DNA of 64,000 nt from Zobellia alginiliquefaciens. Its GTDB lineage: Bacteria; Bacteroidota; Bacteroidia; Flavobacteriales; Flavobacteriaceae. The notes beneath the pieces are model-generated. The model saw nothing but the letters and a program-made list of their open reading frames with translations, was not told the DNA's origin and ran no database searches. Numbering within the stretch: the stretch's first letter is position 1; every line of letters starts with the position of its first letter. The stretch spans positions 930,001 to 994,000 of the forward strand of contig NZ_CP119758.1 of NCBI RefSeq assembly GCF_029323795.1. The letters are read 5' to 3'. A program made the translations under genes and the position numbers. This document shows positions 43,271-52,858 of this stretch, in pieces.

Positions 43271-43903
43271 CTAGGGAATATTTAAATACTTATGGGTCTG
43301 GAGCGAGACTTTCCATTTAGGATTCTCCATTACATAGTCCACTATCATAGGTACGACCTTATCACGCACGCTCCATTCCGGTTGCAAGTAGAGAATACAA
43401 TCTTTGTTCGTTTTTGCAGCTTCTTGCTCAGCAAAAATCAAATCGTGCTTATTATACACAATTACCTTTAGCTCGTGTGCCTTATCATACACCTCACCAA
43501 CAGGTAATTTGTTCTTTTTTGGCGAAAGACAAATCCAATCCCATGTACCGGTTAAAGGATAAGCTCCAGAAGTTTCAATATGTATATTTAGATTTTTTGC
43601 CTTCAATGCATCGGTTAGGGGCTTCATATTCCACGTTAAAGGCTCACCTCCCGTAATAACAATAGTATCGGAATATTTGGCTGCATTCTCCGTAATCTTT
43701 TCTATTGCCGTTGGCGGATGCGTCTCAGCGTTCCAACTTTCTTTTACATCGCACCAGTGGCATCCTACATCACAACCACCAACACGAATAAAGTACGCTG
43801 CCGTGCCTTTATGGAAACCTTCGCCCTGTATGGTATAGAATTCCTCCATTAGGGGCAACATGTTTCCCTTATCCACTTCCTGTAAAACTTCATCTTTAAC
43901 CAT
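43271..43903 (-). CDS. queE: 7-carboxy-7-deazaguanine synthase (radical SAM)
   Basis: A 210-residue radical SAM enzyme. It rearranges 6-carboxytetrahydropterin to CDG in queuosine and 7-deazaguanine synthesis. Cys44, Cys48 and Cys51 (GGCDVGCHWCDV) bind the 4Fe-4S cluster; the preceding EEFYTIQGEGFHKGTAAYFIR and the later VITGGEPLTWN are typical of QueE. The ATG at 43903 is preferred to an upstream TTG because the resulting N-terminus matches family length. No other queuosine genes are adjacent. Confidence 0.88.
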   Translation of the reverse strand: MVKDEVLQEVDKGNMLPLMEEFYTIQGEGFHKGTAAYFIRVGGCDVGCHWCDVKESWNAETHPPTAIEKITENAAKYSDTIVITGGEPLTWNMKPLTDALKAKNLNIHIETSGAYPLTGTWDWICLSPKKNKLPVGEVYDKAHELKVIVYNKHDLIFAEQEAAKTNKDCILYLQPEWSVRDKVVPMIVDYVMENPKWKVSLQTHKYLNIP

Positions 43904-44092
43904 CGTGCAAAGATACGTCACGTAACTCCCAAAACCCAAATTCTGATTCTTAAATTAAAGTATTGGCCTATAATCCCTTAAACCTGTGCTTTTAACCGTT
44001 TACACCAAACTTGCGTTTAACCAAACCCAAACTTCTCTAAAAGTCACCGCTAAACATTAAAAATTCTCTTATTTTTACTCAAAATACGACCA

Positions 44093-45598
44093 ATGGCTAC
44101 TACAGACGAATTCTTTAAACACATTGAAAGCGGTTACGCTACCAAAGGCGATTATATTGTAATGGGAGCGGCAATGCTTAATGAAGAAGCCATTACCAAC
44201 GCACACGTAAAGGTTCCTTTAAAAACATTGAACCGTCATGGACTCATTGCCGGAGCTACCGGAACGGGCAAAACAAAGACGCTCCAAGTTCTAGCCGAAA
44301 ATCTATCCGATAAAGGTATTCCGGTTTTACTGATGGATTTAAAGGGAGATTTAAGTGGTATTGCACAACCCAGCCCAGGGCACGCAAAAATTGATGAACG
44401 CCACGCTAAGATAGGCCTGCCGTTCGAGGCCAAATCTTTTCCTGTGGAAATCCTTTCGCTCTCGGAACAAGACGGTGTTAAGCTGAGGGCTACCGTTTCT
44501 GAATTTGGCCCCGTACTTTTATCCCGTATTCTAGACCTTACGGAAACCCAAGAAGGAATTGTTGCCGTTGTTTTTAAATATTGCGACGATAATAAACTCC
44601 CTCTTTTAGATTTAAAGGATTTTAAAAAAGTGTTACAATATGCCACGGGTTCTGGCAAAGCTGAATTTGCCAAGGATTACGGTAGAATTTCATCTAGCTC
44701 CACAGGAGCTATCCTTAGAAAGATTATAGAATTAGAGCAGCAAGGAGCCGATTTATTTTTTGGTGAAAAATCATTTGATGTAGACGATTTAACACGGGTG
44801 GATGAAGAAGGAAGGGGATTCATTAATATTTTGAGGTTAACCGATATTCAAGACCGTCCAAAACTGTTCTCCACGTTTATGCTAAGTTTGTTGGCGGAGA
44901 TTTACAGCACTTTCCCTGAGCAAGGCGATAGTGACAGGCCGGAATTGATTCTATTTATAGACGAGGCCCACCTTATTTTCAACGAAGCCTCCAAAGCATT
45001 ATTAGACCAAATTGAAAGTATTGTAAAGCTCATTCGCTCAAAAGGTATTGGACTTTATTTTGTTACCCAAAACCCTGCAGATGTTCCTAACGAAGTACTG
45101 TCGCAATTAGGACTTAAAGTACAACATGCGCTTCGTGCATTTACGGCCAGGGATCGAAAAGCAATAAAACTTACGGCAGAGAATTATCCTATTTCCGAGT
45201 ATTACGATACTAAAGAAGTTCTAACATCTTTAGGTATTGGAGAAGCTTTGATTTCTGCACTGGATGAAAAAGGGAGGCCTACGCCACTAGCCGCTACTTT
45301 GCTCCGAGCCCCTATGAGCCGCATGGACGTATTGACGGATAGCGAGCTAAAATCTGTAATAAAGAGCTCCAAACTAGTCAAAAAATATGGTGAAACCATA
45401 GACCGTGAAAGCGCTTATGAAATTCTAAACGAAAAGATAGAAAAGGCTGAAAAAGAAGCCGAAAAAGAGAAAGCAAAGCCAAAAACAAGCTCGAGAAGAA
45501 GAAGTACCAGTACAAGGCAGAATCCGGTTATTAAAGTCTTGACCAGTGCCACTTTTATTCGTGGTGTTCTGGGTGTGTTGAAAAAAGTTATGCGATAA
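44093..45598 (+). CDS. HerA-like ATPase (DUF853)
   Basis: A 501-residue P-loop ATPase with Walker A GATGTGKT (residues 54-61), Walker B LILFIDEAHLIF (about 282-293) and a sensor region (GLYFVTQNPADVP). The family is related to HerA and FtsK DNA-translocating ATPases, but DUF853 proteins lack a proven role. The last 70 residues form a charged, Lys/Glu-rich coiled segment followed by a hydrophobic end. No nuclease partner (NurA or similar) is adjacent, so a defence role is not suggested by context. Confidence 0.82.
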   Translation: MATTDEFFKHIESGYATKGDYIVMGAAMLNEEAITNAHVKVPLKTLNRHGLIAGATGTGKTKTLQVLAENLSDKGIPVLLMDLKGDLSGIAQPSPGHAKIDERHAKIGLPFEAKSFPVEILSLSEQDGVKLRATVSEFGPVLLSRILDLTETQEGIVAVVFKYCDDNKLPLLDLKDFKKVLQYATGSGKAEFAKDYGRISSSSTGAILRKIIELEQQGADLFFGEKSFDVDDLTRVDEEGRGFINILRLTDIQDRPKLFSTFMLSLLAEIYSTFPEQGDSDRPELILFIDEAHLIFNEASKALLDQIESIVKLIRSKGIGLYFVTQNPADVPNEVLSQLGLKVQHALRAFTARDRKAIKLTAENYPISEYYDTKEVLTSLGIGEALISALDEKGRPTPLAATLLRAPMSRMDVLTDSELKSVIKSSKLVKKYGETIDRESAYEILNEKIEKAEKEAEKEKAKPKTSSRRRSTSTRQNPVIKVLTSATFIRGVLGVLKKVMR

Positions 45599-45644
45599 AG
45601 TAAAACATAACTTTCAGATTTAAACAAACAATTTACATAAGTAC

Positions 45645-46193
45645 ATGAAAAGTATATTAGTTAGCATTTGCCTAATCGTTTGCCTAGCAAGTTGTAGTAA
45701 AGAAAAGGATACCTCCTTTTCGATCATAAAAGACCGTGTTGGCAAATTGGACCGCATCAGTTTGGTGCGCGACTTAAAGATTATTTATGAAAACGATTCA
45801 ATTGTAAAAGATAGTACCAGTACCAACAGTGCCAATAACAGTAGAAAAGTTAAGATTTTTGAAAAAGGGGGAAAACCCCTATTAACTCTCACACCTAATT
45901 CGGATAGCATACCTACCATAGAAAATATTAGGATTGAAGACCCTCGTTTTTCTACGGATAAAGGGGTTGGCCTAAATAGTACTTTTAAAGACATCAAAGA
46001 CAATTATACAATTAAAAAGGTCATAACCTCAATGAATAACGTGGTGATTCTTTTAAAAGATAGTGATGTCTATTTTACGATCAGCAAAGAGCAACTACCT
46101 TCTAGTTTGCGTTACGCTTCAAGTGTAAACATTGAAGCTGTTCAGATTCCTGATGATGCAAAAATTAAATATATGATGGTCGCTTGGGATTAA
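45645..46193 (+). CDS. lipoprotein of unknown function
   Basis: A 182-residue protein with a lipoprotein signal (CLASCSKEKD). The rest is mostly beta-strand with Ser/Thr/Asn-rich loops; SFKDIKDNY- and DDAKIKYMMVAWD-like ends are not diagnostic. It is followed by the yitT-like gene after 40 bases on the same strand. No homologous family was recognised. A lipoprotein anchored in the periplasm is all that can be supported. Confidence 0.6.
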   Translation: MKSILVSICLIVCLASCSKEKDTSFSIIKDRVGKLDRISLVRDLKIIYENDSIVKDSTSTNSANNSRKVKIFEKGGKPLLTLTPNSDSIPTIENIRIEDPRFSTDKGVGLNSTFKDIKDNYTIKKVITSMNNVVILLKDSDVYFTISKEQLPSSLRYASSVNIEAVQIPDDAKIKYMMVAWD

Positions 46194-46233
46194 CTTCCCT
46201 CCAATAATTTAGAATAAACTTTAACCCCGTGCC

Positions 46234-47199
46234 ATGAATACGCTTCTACAATATATCTTGGTACAACGGGCCAAGGCTAAGCATAAGGACAAAAAGGGAA
46301 TTGCCAAAAGGCAATTGGTCCAAGAAATAAGGTCTGGGCAAGTAGAACTTGTACATGCCGTTAAGGAAATACTTTTTATAGCTATTGGTGTAGGCGCCGC
46401 AGGATTTGGTTTGAAAGGTTTTTTATTGCCTAACCATTTTATTGATGGCGGAGCAACCGGTGTATCCCTATTGATCCAGGTGAAATCTAACATCTCACTT
46501 GGTATTTTGTTGTTGCTGGTAAATTTACCCTTCATCCTTCTTGGGGCTAAAACAATCAGTAAAAAATTTGCGGTACGGAGCATCTTTGCCATTATAGCTC
46601 TCGCTATTGTAGTTCATTTTGTGCCCTACCCTATCATTACAAGTGATAAACTTTTGATTGCTGTATTCGGCGGATTTTTCTTGGGCCTTGGTATTGGTAT
46701 GGCCATGCGTGGAGGGAGTGTTATAGATGGTACGGAAGTACTTGCTATTTACCTTAGTAGAAAGTGGCACTTAACCATTGGGGATGTGCTTCTCCTTATA
46801 AATATTATTATTTTTTCAGCAGGTGCGTATCTGTTAAGCGTAGAAACCGCTCTTTATGCCATTCTCACCTATTTAGCAGCCGCCAAGACCGTAAACTATG
46901 TGGTAGATGGCGTTGAAGAATATATTGGTGTCACTGTAATTTCACCTAAAAACGAGGATATTCGGATAATGCTGACAGAAAAAATGGGAAGAGCTTGCAC
47001 CGTATACAACGGAAAAGGAGGTTTTGCAAAAGATGGCACTGCACGAATTTCCACAGAAATTATCTATACAGTAATGACCCGACTAGAACTAGCACGATTA
47101 AGCACCGAAATTGACAAAATAGATAAAAACGCCTTTATCGTTATGGGGGTGGTAAAAGATATAAAAGGAGGAATGATAAAAAAGAAACCTCTAAAATAG
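46234..47199 (+). CDS. YitT-family membrane protein (DUF161/DUF2179)
   Basis: A 321-residue protein with five or six helices; LPNHFIDGGATGVSLLI and GIGMAMRGGSVIDGTEVLAIYLS are family signatures. A soluble DUF2179 domain follows (residues about 225-310: YTVMTRLELARLSTEIDKIDKNAFIVM). A transport role is suspected for this family but unproven. The N-terminus has an extra basic segment (RAKAKHKDKKGIAKRQ). The gene is followed after 12 bases by an alpha/beta hydrolase and looks cotranscribed. Confidence 0.85.
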   Translation: MNTLLQYILVQRAKAKHKDKKGIAKRQLVQEIRSGQVELVHAVKEILFIAIGVGAAGFGLKGFLLPNHFIDGGATGVSLLIQVKSNISLGILLLLVNLPFILLGAKTISKKFAVRSIFAIIALAIVVHFVPYPIITSDKLLIAVFGGFFLGLGIGMAMRGGSVIDGTEVLAIYLSRKWHLTIGDVLLLINIIIFSAGAYLLSVETALYAILTYLAAAKTVNYVVDGVEEYIGVTVISPKNEDIRIMLTEKMGRACTVYNGKGGFAKDGTARISTEIIYTVMTRLELARLSTEIDKIDKNAFIVMGVVKDIKGGMIKKKPLK

Positions 47200-47211
47200 C
47201 TCATAAGGCTT

Positions 47212-48051
47212 ATGAAAAAAACTTTGAACAAATTACTCCCAAAAGTTTACGGACGGTATTTTAATCTACTTGCCAGAGCATCTAAAGAAAAAGCGGCAGA
47301 AAAAGCTTTCTACACTTTTTGCACGGTCAGAAAAGGAAAGGTATTACCTAACCAAAAAGAATATTTAGACCAAGCCAAAAGTGAGGTTATTGAAGTAAAA
47401 GGCCATACTTTACAGACCTATCATTGGCCCGGCAATAAGGAGACAGTTCTATTGGTACATGGTTGGGAAAGCAATACTTTCAGATGGCGAAATCTTATTG
47501 CCAAACTTCGTGAAGCGGATTATAACATTATTGCTTTTGATGCTCCCGCTCATGGTTATTCTTCTGGTCAATACCTAAATGTCCCACTTTATTCAGATGG
47601 GCTGCAAACCATGATTGAAAAACACCGACCCAAATATCTTATTGGGCATTCTGTTGGGGGCATGACTCTTATGTACAATGAATTTTACCATCAAAATTCC
47701 GAGGTAGAGAAGATGATTACCATAGGCTCCCCTTCCGAGTTTTATGAAATAATGGACCACTACCAACGCTTACTTGGTTTTAACACCAAAGTACGCGAGG
47801 CGTTAGAAGCCTTAGTTCTTAACCGATTTGGATTTACTGTTAGAGAATTTTCAACATCGCGATTTGCCGAAAAGAATATTAAAAAAGGACTTTTATTTCA
47901 CGATGAAGAAGACAAGCTAGCTCCTTTTCATGCTTCGGAAGCGGTTCACGCACATTGGAAAAACAGTACTTTCGTACGTACAAAAGGGCTGGGCCATTCC
48001 ATGCATCAAGAGCACATTAATGACCAGATTATAGATTTTTTAAATAATTAA
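47212..48051 (+). CDS. alpha/beta hydrolase
   Basis: A 279-residue hydrolase with the nucleophile elbow GHSVGG (near residues 144-149), an oxyanion turn [14 protein letters not shown], the acid region in [12 protein letters not shown], and the catalytic His in GLGHSMHQE. The substrate is not visible. No signal peptide is present. It is 12 bases after the yitT-like gene and 11 before the VOC protein, so the three form a probable operon. Confidence 0.85.
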   Translation: MKKTLNKLLPKVYGRYFNLLARASKEKAAEKAFYTFCTVRKGKVLPNQKEYLDQAKSEVIEVKGHTLQTYHWPGNKETVLLVHGWESNTFRWRNLIAKLREADYNIIAFDAPAHGYSSGQYLNVPLYSDGLQTMIEKHRPKYLIGHSVGGMTLMYNEFYHQNSEVEKMITIGSPSEFYEIMDHYQRLLGFNTKVREALEALVLNRFGFTVREFSTSRFAEKNIKKGLLFHDEEDKLAPFHASEAVHAHWKNSTFVRTKGLGHSMHQEHINDQIIDFLNN

Positions 48052-48062
48052 TCCTGAAGCCT

Positions 48063-48488
48063 ATGCCAACTGTAACTCCTTTTCATATTGCCATTCCCGT
48101 TCACAACTTAGATGAATGCCGAACGTTTTATAGGGAAACCCTAAACTGTGAAGAAGGCCGTAGTAGCGACCACTGGGTAGATTTTAATCTATTTGGACAT
48201 CAATTGGTCATTCATTACAAAGCAAAAGCCAACTCGGAAGACCTCCACAGTAACCCTGTAGATGGCAAAAACGTTCCTGTACCCCATTACGGTGTTGTTT
48301 TACCTTGGGACGTTTTTGAATCTTTCTCAGAAGAGCTAAAAAACAAAAATGTTCAATTTGTAATAGAACCTTATGTACGTTTTAAAGGAGAAACCGGGGA
48401 GCAAGCTACCATGTTCTTTTTAGACCCTGCAGGAAATGCATTGGAATTCAAAGCGTTTAAAGATATGGGGCAATTGTTTGCGAAGTAA
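48063..48488 (+). CDS. VOC-superfamily (glyoxalase-like) protein
   Basis: A 141-residue single-domain vicinal oxygen chelate protein. [20 protein letters not shown] at the start, HQLVIHY with its metal-ligand His, and [14 protein letters not shown] with the last Glu ligand fit the fold. Family members open or isomerise small molecules such as glutathione adducts. The precise reaction is unknown. A hairpin follows directly after the stop. Confidence 0.82.
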   Translation: MPTVTPFHIAIPVHNLDECRTFYRETLNCEEGRSSDHWVDFNLFGHQLVIHYKAKANSEDLHSNPVDGKNVPVPHYGVVLPWDVFESFSEELKNKNVQFVIEPYVRFKGETGEQATMFFLDPAGNALEFKAFKDMGQLFAK

Positions 48489-48490
48489 AA

Positions 48491-48528
48491 ACCGTACCAC
48501 TCGTAGACTACGCTCAGAGTGGCACGGT
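48491..48528. terminator. hairpin between convergent VOC and aldo-keto reductase genes
   Basis: The arms ACCGTACCACTC (48491-48502) and GAGTGGCACGGT (48517-48528) pair with one mismatch around a 14-base loop. Short T/A tracts flank it, so it may terminate both transcripts. It lies between the stops at 48488 and 48535. Confidence 0.65.
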
Positions 48529-48534
48529 ACTATT

Positions 48535-49506
48535 CTATTGTGACCACTCTGTGGGCTTTCTTACCCAACGGTGTTTTTGTAATTCTTCAACTAACTCTTT
48601 TGGCAATCCTTTACCATCACTGGTAGCGGTATTGGCCAGAACATTACGTTCTTTTCGCATTCCGGGAATAGTTGTCGCTATAGTTTTATTCTCTAATATA
48701 AACCGAAGTGCCATCTCAGCCATGGTCATTCCTTCTGGAATTAATGGTCGTAAGGCATCTGCATGGTCCACACTAGAATTTAGGTTTTCAGGCACAAAAT
48801 AAGTCCCACGCCAGTCGCCTTCAGGAAAAGTGGTTTCCTTGGTCAGGTTTCCGGTTAATGTACCTTCATCAAAAGGAACACGGGCAATTACTGCAATATC
48901 CATCTCCTCGCACAGCGGAAAAAGTACGTCTTCCGGATTTTGGTCAAAAATATTATATATCACTTGAACGGCATCTATTAACCCTGTCTTTATGGCCTCA
49001 ATACCATTTTCGGGCTCCCAGCGGTTCACGCTAATTCCCATAGCTCCTATTTTTCCCGCTTTCTTTAAATCCTCTATAGCACGTTGCCATTCCTCCCGGT
49101 GAGACCATCCATCGTCCCATGTATGAAACTGCATCAAGTCAATACGCTCCATACCTAGATTCGTCAAAGTTTTCTCGGTATACTCTATGATATGGCTTGT
49201 TGGATATGAATCCTCAAATTTATACTCAGGTTTTGCCGGCCAATTGAAATTTTTAGGCGGAATCTTACTTGCCGTATACAGTTTAGTTTTGGGATGTCTC
49301 CGAACGAGTTCACCAAGCAACTCTTCACTATGACCTTCACCGTAACCCCAGGCGGTATCAAAAAAATTGACTCCGTTTTCAACCGCAAGGTCTAGAGATT
49401 TTGCAGATTGTTCATCATCTGACTGTGTCCAGCCGGCCATTCCCCACATTCCGTATCCTACTTCACTAACTAGCCAATCGGTTCTCCCGAATCTTCTATA
49501 AATCAT
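48535..49506 (-). CDS. aldo-keto reductase
   Basis: A 323-residue (beta/alpha)8 oxidoreductase with the catalytic tetrad: Asp in FFDTAWGYG, Tyr in the same loop (GYG), Lys in TASKIP, His in MQFHTW. The NADPH-binding end (TTIPGMRKERNVLANTA) is present. It lies last in a minus-strand cluster with a DUF1080 hydrolase, a Gfo/Idh/MocA dehydrogenase and an esterase, which suggests action on an oxidised sugar. The 47-base gap to the esterase gene allows cotranscription. Confidence 0.85.
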   Translation of the reverse strand: MIYRRFGRTDWLVSEVGYGMWGMAGWTQSDDEQSAKSLDLAVENGVNFFDTAWGYGEGHSEELLGELVRRHPKTKLYTASKIPPKNFNWPAKPEYKFEDSYPTSHIIEYTEKTLTNLGMERIDLMQFHTWDDGWSHREEWQRAIEDLKKAGKIGAMGISVNRWEPENGIEAIKTGLIDAVQVIYNIFDQNPEDVLFPLCEEMDIAVIARVPFDEGTLTGNLTKETTFPEGDWRGTYFVPENLNSSVDHADALRPLIPEGMTMAEMALRFILENKTIATTIPGMRKERNVLANTATSDGKGLPKELVEELQKHRWVRKPTEWSQ

Positions 49507-49553
49507 TCTATATTTTTAATATTATTTTATTCCTCTAAAAAGGATATTTATCT

Positions 49554-50414
49554 CTAATGTTGATGAAAAGCATCGGAAACAAAACCAAGAACGACCGGTA
49601 AGGATTCCCGCCAGTAGGTCCACGTATGGCCACCATCGCGCACGCGATATTCATGTGGAATTTTCTTCTTTGTCATTGCAATGTGCATTAAACTATTGCC
49701 CTCAAACAAGAAATCATCATCACCACAATCTATATACCACCTTACGGATTTTACATCTTCTTCCGGTACGGTCTTTAACAGTTCCAAAGCATTGTGTCTT
49801 TTGAAATATTCCTTTATTTCAGCTTCGCTATACTTTACGCCGCTTTTCTTCAATCGCTCTTTAAAATCGGAGATAGTCAATGGGCCAATATAGGCACTTA
49901 ACGGACAAGCAGAAGAAAAAAGTTCAGGACGGTGCATTGCATACATGAAGGTTCCTCCCCCACCCATGGAAAGCCCGGAAATAGCCCTATAACGTTTTTC
50001 GGTTTTAATCCTATACTTCTCCTCTACATGGGGCATAAACTCCTCAAAAAAGAAATCCTCATAACGCCAATCCTTCCCCTGATTAAAATATCCTCGTTTA
50101 CCTGTATTGGCATCCGGCATCACAATTATCATTGGCGTAGCCGTTCCTTCTTTTATTGCATTATCCGTAATGCGCAGGACCTCTCCAAACTGTACCCAGC
50201 CTGTTTGGTCATCACCTGCCCCGTGCAGCAAATAGAGAACCGGATAGGAGCGTTGCGAAGTTTCATAATCCGGAGGCAAGTATACCGCGTACTTCCGCTC
50301 CCCTTTTAAGATTTCACTCTTTAATGTCAATTCATCGAACACCTTTCCTGTTTGACCGAAAACGGAAACACTTAGAAAAAGACCAATGAAAACTGTAGAA
50401 ATTAATTTATTCAT
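49554..50414 (-). CDS. secreted CE1-like esterase
   Basis: A 286-residue alpha/beta hydrolase of the esterase D/CE1 type, with a signal peptide (about 1-20). YPVLYLLHGAGDDQTGW, the nucleophile GLSMGGGG, the acid in IDCGDDDF and the His in RDGGHTWTYW complete the triad. Family members remove acetyl or feruloyl groups from glycans. It follows the Gfo/Idh/MocA gene by 12 bases and so is cotranscribed; it probably deacylates a glycan handled by this cluster. Confidence 0.85.
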   Translation of the reverse strand: MNKLISTVFIGLFLSVSVFGQTGKVFDELTLKSEILKGERKYAVYLPPDYETSQRSYPVLYLLHGAGDDQTGWVQFGEVLRITDNAIKEGTATPMIIVMPDANTGKRGYFNQGKDWRYEDFFFEEFMPHVEEKYRIKTEKRYRAISGLSMGGGGTFMYAMHRPELFSSACPLSAYIGPLTISDFKERLKKSGVKYSEAEIKEYFKRHNALELLKTVPEEDVKSVRWYIDCGDDDFLFEGNSLMHIAMTKKKIPHEYRVRDGGHTWTYWRESLPVVLGFVSDAFHQH

Positions 50415-50426
50415 TTTTACTTCCTA

Positions 50427-51848
50427 TTAAAACTCTCGGTAATCACCACCTAAGAATTGATTGGCCTCATCTTCCGAAAATTTCGCACTCTTAGCATCCC
50501 AATGTAAGGTCTGATTTGGAAAACGACCTGCAATTACCCCAAGCAAAATGGTTTCCGTTAATCTTCCTGCATAAGAAAAAGGAGCTGTAGTCTGGCCTTT
50601 ACCTAAACAAGCGTCTACAAACTGATGATAGTGCTTTGGACCTTCCGTATCATAATTACGAATAGGCTCTCCTAAATTATTGGCTTTGGAAACCTCGGCA
50701 ATTTCTTTGGAGATATCCACATACTTGCCCTTTACGATTTTCTTTGGCAATTGCATAAAATGAGGTAATAACAAACGTCCTTTTTTACCAATAAACATAG
50801 CTCCTTGATCAGGTAATTGACCTGCTCCGGCAACACCCGCATCTAACGATATGTCATTTTTTTGTCCATCGCCATTTTTTTGTTGATTGCCGGCACCTTT
50901 GCTGTCCGGCAGTTTTAAATCTTCATGCTCTGGCGGCATTCCAGGGCCGTCATACCAAATCCATTTAAGGTTTTTGGTAGTGTATTCCGTTCCGGGAAAT
51001 TCATAAGTTACCGTATTGTTCTCAGGAAAACCGTAACCGTTAGGCTCACGACATTCATTCTTAATAGTTAAGGGTACATCTAAGTTTAAAGCATTGTAGG
51101 GCGTATCAAAAATGTGCACACCCATATCCCCTAGCGTACCACAACCATAATCCAATAACCTTCTCCATTTACCGGGGTGGTAATAGCCTTCTTTATAAGC
51201 GCGCTCTTTGGAAGTACCCAACCAAAGGTTCCAATCCAATTGTTCCGGAACCGGGTCTTCCCCTTGTGGCTCTTCTCCGTTATAACCCCATGATTTTGGA
51301 GACCAAGCATGTACAGTATGAACCTTGCCTATTATACCGCTTTGAATTAAAAGAGTAGCCAAGCGGTAATCATAAAAAGAATGCACCTGAATACCCATTT
51401 GGGTAACCAAATTCTTCTCTTTGGCCAATTGCATCATTTTTCGGGACTCATCTACATAATGGGTCAACGGCTTCTGACAATATACAGGCTTGTTCATTTC
51501 CATTGCCATTAAAGAAGCAGGCGCATGGGTATGGTCCGGTGTAGAAACGACTACAGCATCAATCTCATCGCCCATTTCGTTTAGCATTGCCCTATAGTCA
51601 AAAAACACACGTGCCCCTGGGTGCAGTTTATGAGCTTTTGCCAAGTTAACAGAATCAACATCGCATAACGCAACAACATCTACGGAACTGTGGGAAGCAA
51701 TTGCATTCAAATCTTCAGCTCCCATATTACCCACACCAATGTGGGCCGTTCTAAGTCTTTTGCCATTTTGAAAAGCCCATGCCGCATTGGGCAGTAGAGC
51801 GAAAGAAGATACCGCCGCTGCGCTTTTTAAGAATTCTCTTTTGTTCAT
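50427..51848 (-). CDS. Gfo/Idh/MocA-family oxidoreductase with export signal
   Basis: A 473-residue NAD(P)-binding dehydrogenase. The N-terminal NKREFLKSAAAVSSFALLP is Tat-like but with Lys-Arg in place of Arg-Arg. The Rossmann motif TAHIGVGNMGAEDL and VYCQKPLTHYV, with the conserved EKP-type Lys, follow. Exported members of this family in Bacteroidota carry their cofactor and are suspected to oxidise sugars at C3. The upstream DUF1080 hydrolase gene fits the recently described 3-keto-glycoside pathway. The ATG at 51848 (MNKREFL) is preferred to a TTG two codons earlier. Confidence 0.82.
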   Translation of the reverse strand: MNKREFLKSAAAVSSFALLPNAAWAFQNGKRLRTAHIGVGNMGAEDLNAIASHSSVDVVALCDVDSVNLAKAHKLHPGARVFFDYRAMLNEMGDEIDAVVVSTPDHTHAPASLMAMEMNKPVYCQKPLTHYVDESRKMMQLAKEKNLVTQMGIQVHSFYDYRLATLLIQSGIIGKVHTVHAWSPKSWGYNGEEPQGEDPVPEQLDWNLWLGTSKERAYKEGYYHPGKWRRLLDYGCGTLGDMGVHIFDTPYNALNLDVPLTIKNECREPNGYGFPENNTVTYEFPGTEYTTKNLKWIWYDGPGMPPEHEDLKLPDSKGAGNQQKNGDGQKNDISLDAGVAGAGQLPDQGAMFIGKKGRLLLPHFMQLPKKIVKGKYVDISKEIAEVSKANNLGEPIRNYDTEGPKHYHQFVDACLGKGQTTAPFSYAGRLTETILLGVIAGRFPNQTLHWDAKSAKFSEDEANQFLGGDYREF

Positions 51849-51887
51849 TTTCAAGTAATTTGGATTGTTGGGTATGTGCTTAGTATT

Positions 51888-52649
51888 CTAAAGTTCTTTA
51901 ATTTTTACATTCTTGAGCCAAAGTGGACTATCATGATCTTGAAAACCGATATATCCCTTTTTAAAAGAGCCATATTTAGGCGCATCTTTCCATTTTCCTT
52001 GAGCTTTACGCTCTTTCCAGTCTTCTGACCAGGGCACGAAAGACAATAGTTTTTTTCCGTTGAGCCAATGTTCTACATTTTCTGGCGTGAAAATGATACG
52101 GGACGTATTCCACTCTCCTGCAGGTTTCACTATTTTTTGACTTATGTCCGGTAAGTGCATGGCATAATCCGCACCTGTTTTTTGCCATTCCTCTAATTTG
52201 GCATTATTGATTTCTTCCCACTTTAAATCATCTAACATCTGGTATTCTGGAGAAACTTCGGGTATGCTCCAATCGCCTTCTTTAATATGGTATAACAGTC
52301 CACTATTACCACCTTCAGGGATTTTCCACTCCCAGTACAGCTCAAAATTATCGAACTCTTGGGCCGCATAGATAATATCCTTACCGCCTTTTCTATTTGC
52401 TTCGGTTCGTTTTTCCGTATCAAAAGTTAAGGCTCCATCCTTAACTACCCATTGTGGTGGCAAATCGTCTCCATTATAAGCTCGCCAACCATTTGTAGTA
52501 GTTCCATCAAACAGGTAAATCCATTCATCAGCAGTTTCGTTTGTGGTAACTGTTTCTATTGTTGCTTTGGATTCTTCTTTTTGTTTTTCTTGATTTTTAC
52601 AGGAAATTAGAGCTACCGATATAGATAGCATCAGGGCGAGGTTTTTCAT
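51888..52649 (-). CDS. DUF1080 (3-keto-disaccharide hydrolase family) lipoprotein
   Basis: A 253-residue lipoprotein (signal ending ALISCKN) with a jelly-roll DUF1080 domain: LFDGTTTNGWRAYNGDDLPPQWVVKDGALTF, NSGLLYHIKEGD, and the ending IGFQDHDSPLWLKNVKIKEL. Characterised relatives cleave 3-keto-glycosides. It is the first gene of the minus-strand cluster; the Gfo/Idh/MocA dehydrogenase follows 39 bases after it. The ATG at 52649 is used. The substrate sugar is unknown. Confidence 0.85.
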   Translation of the reverse strand: MKNLALMLSISVALISCKNQEKQKEESKATIETVTTNETADEWIYLFDGTTTNGWRAYNGDDLPPQWVVKDGALTFDTEKRTEANRKGGKDIIYAAQEFDNFELYWEWKIPEGGNSGLLYHIKEGDWSIPEVSPEYQMLDDLKWEEINNAKLEEWQKTGADYAMHLPDISQKIVKPAGEWNTSRIIFTPENVEHWLNGKKLLSFVPWSEDWKERKAQGKWKDAPKYGSFKKGYIGFQDHDSPLWLKNVKIKEL

Positions 52650-52858
52650 TAACAATGGTTATTTAAGTCTTTGTTTTAATAAAACTATTAGCAACAGTGT
52701 CTAAATCTAGTAACATTGGAACAAGAATCAAAGCGCACAGTTTTTAGGGCAACTTGAGGCATGACTATTGCTTTTAATCTTTCAGAATAAAAAATAAATA
52801 CAGACTCGTTATAAACGAAACGAAAAGGTAGCCAATTTAACCGAACCCACCAAGTAAA

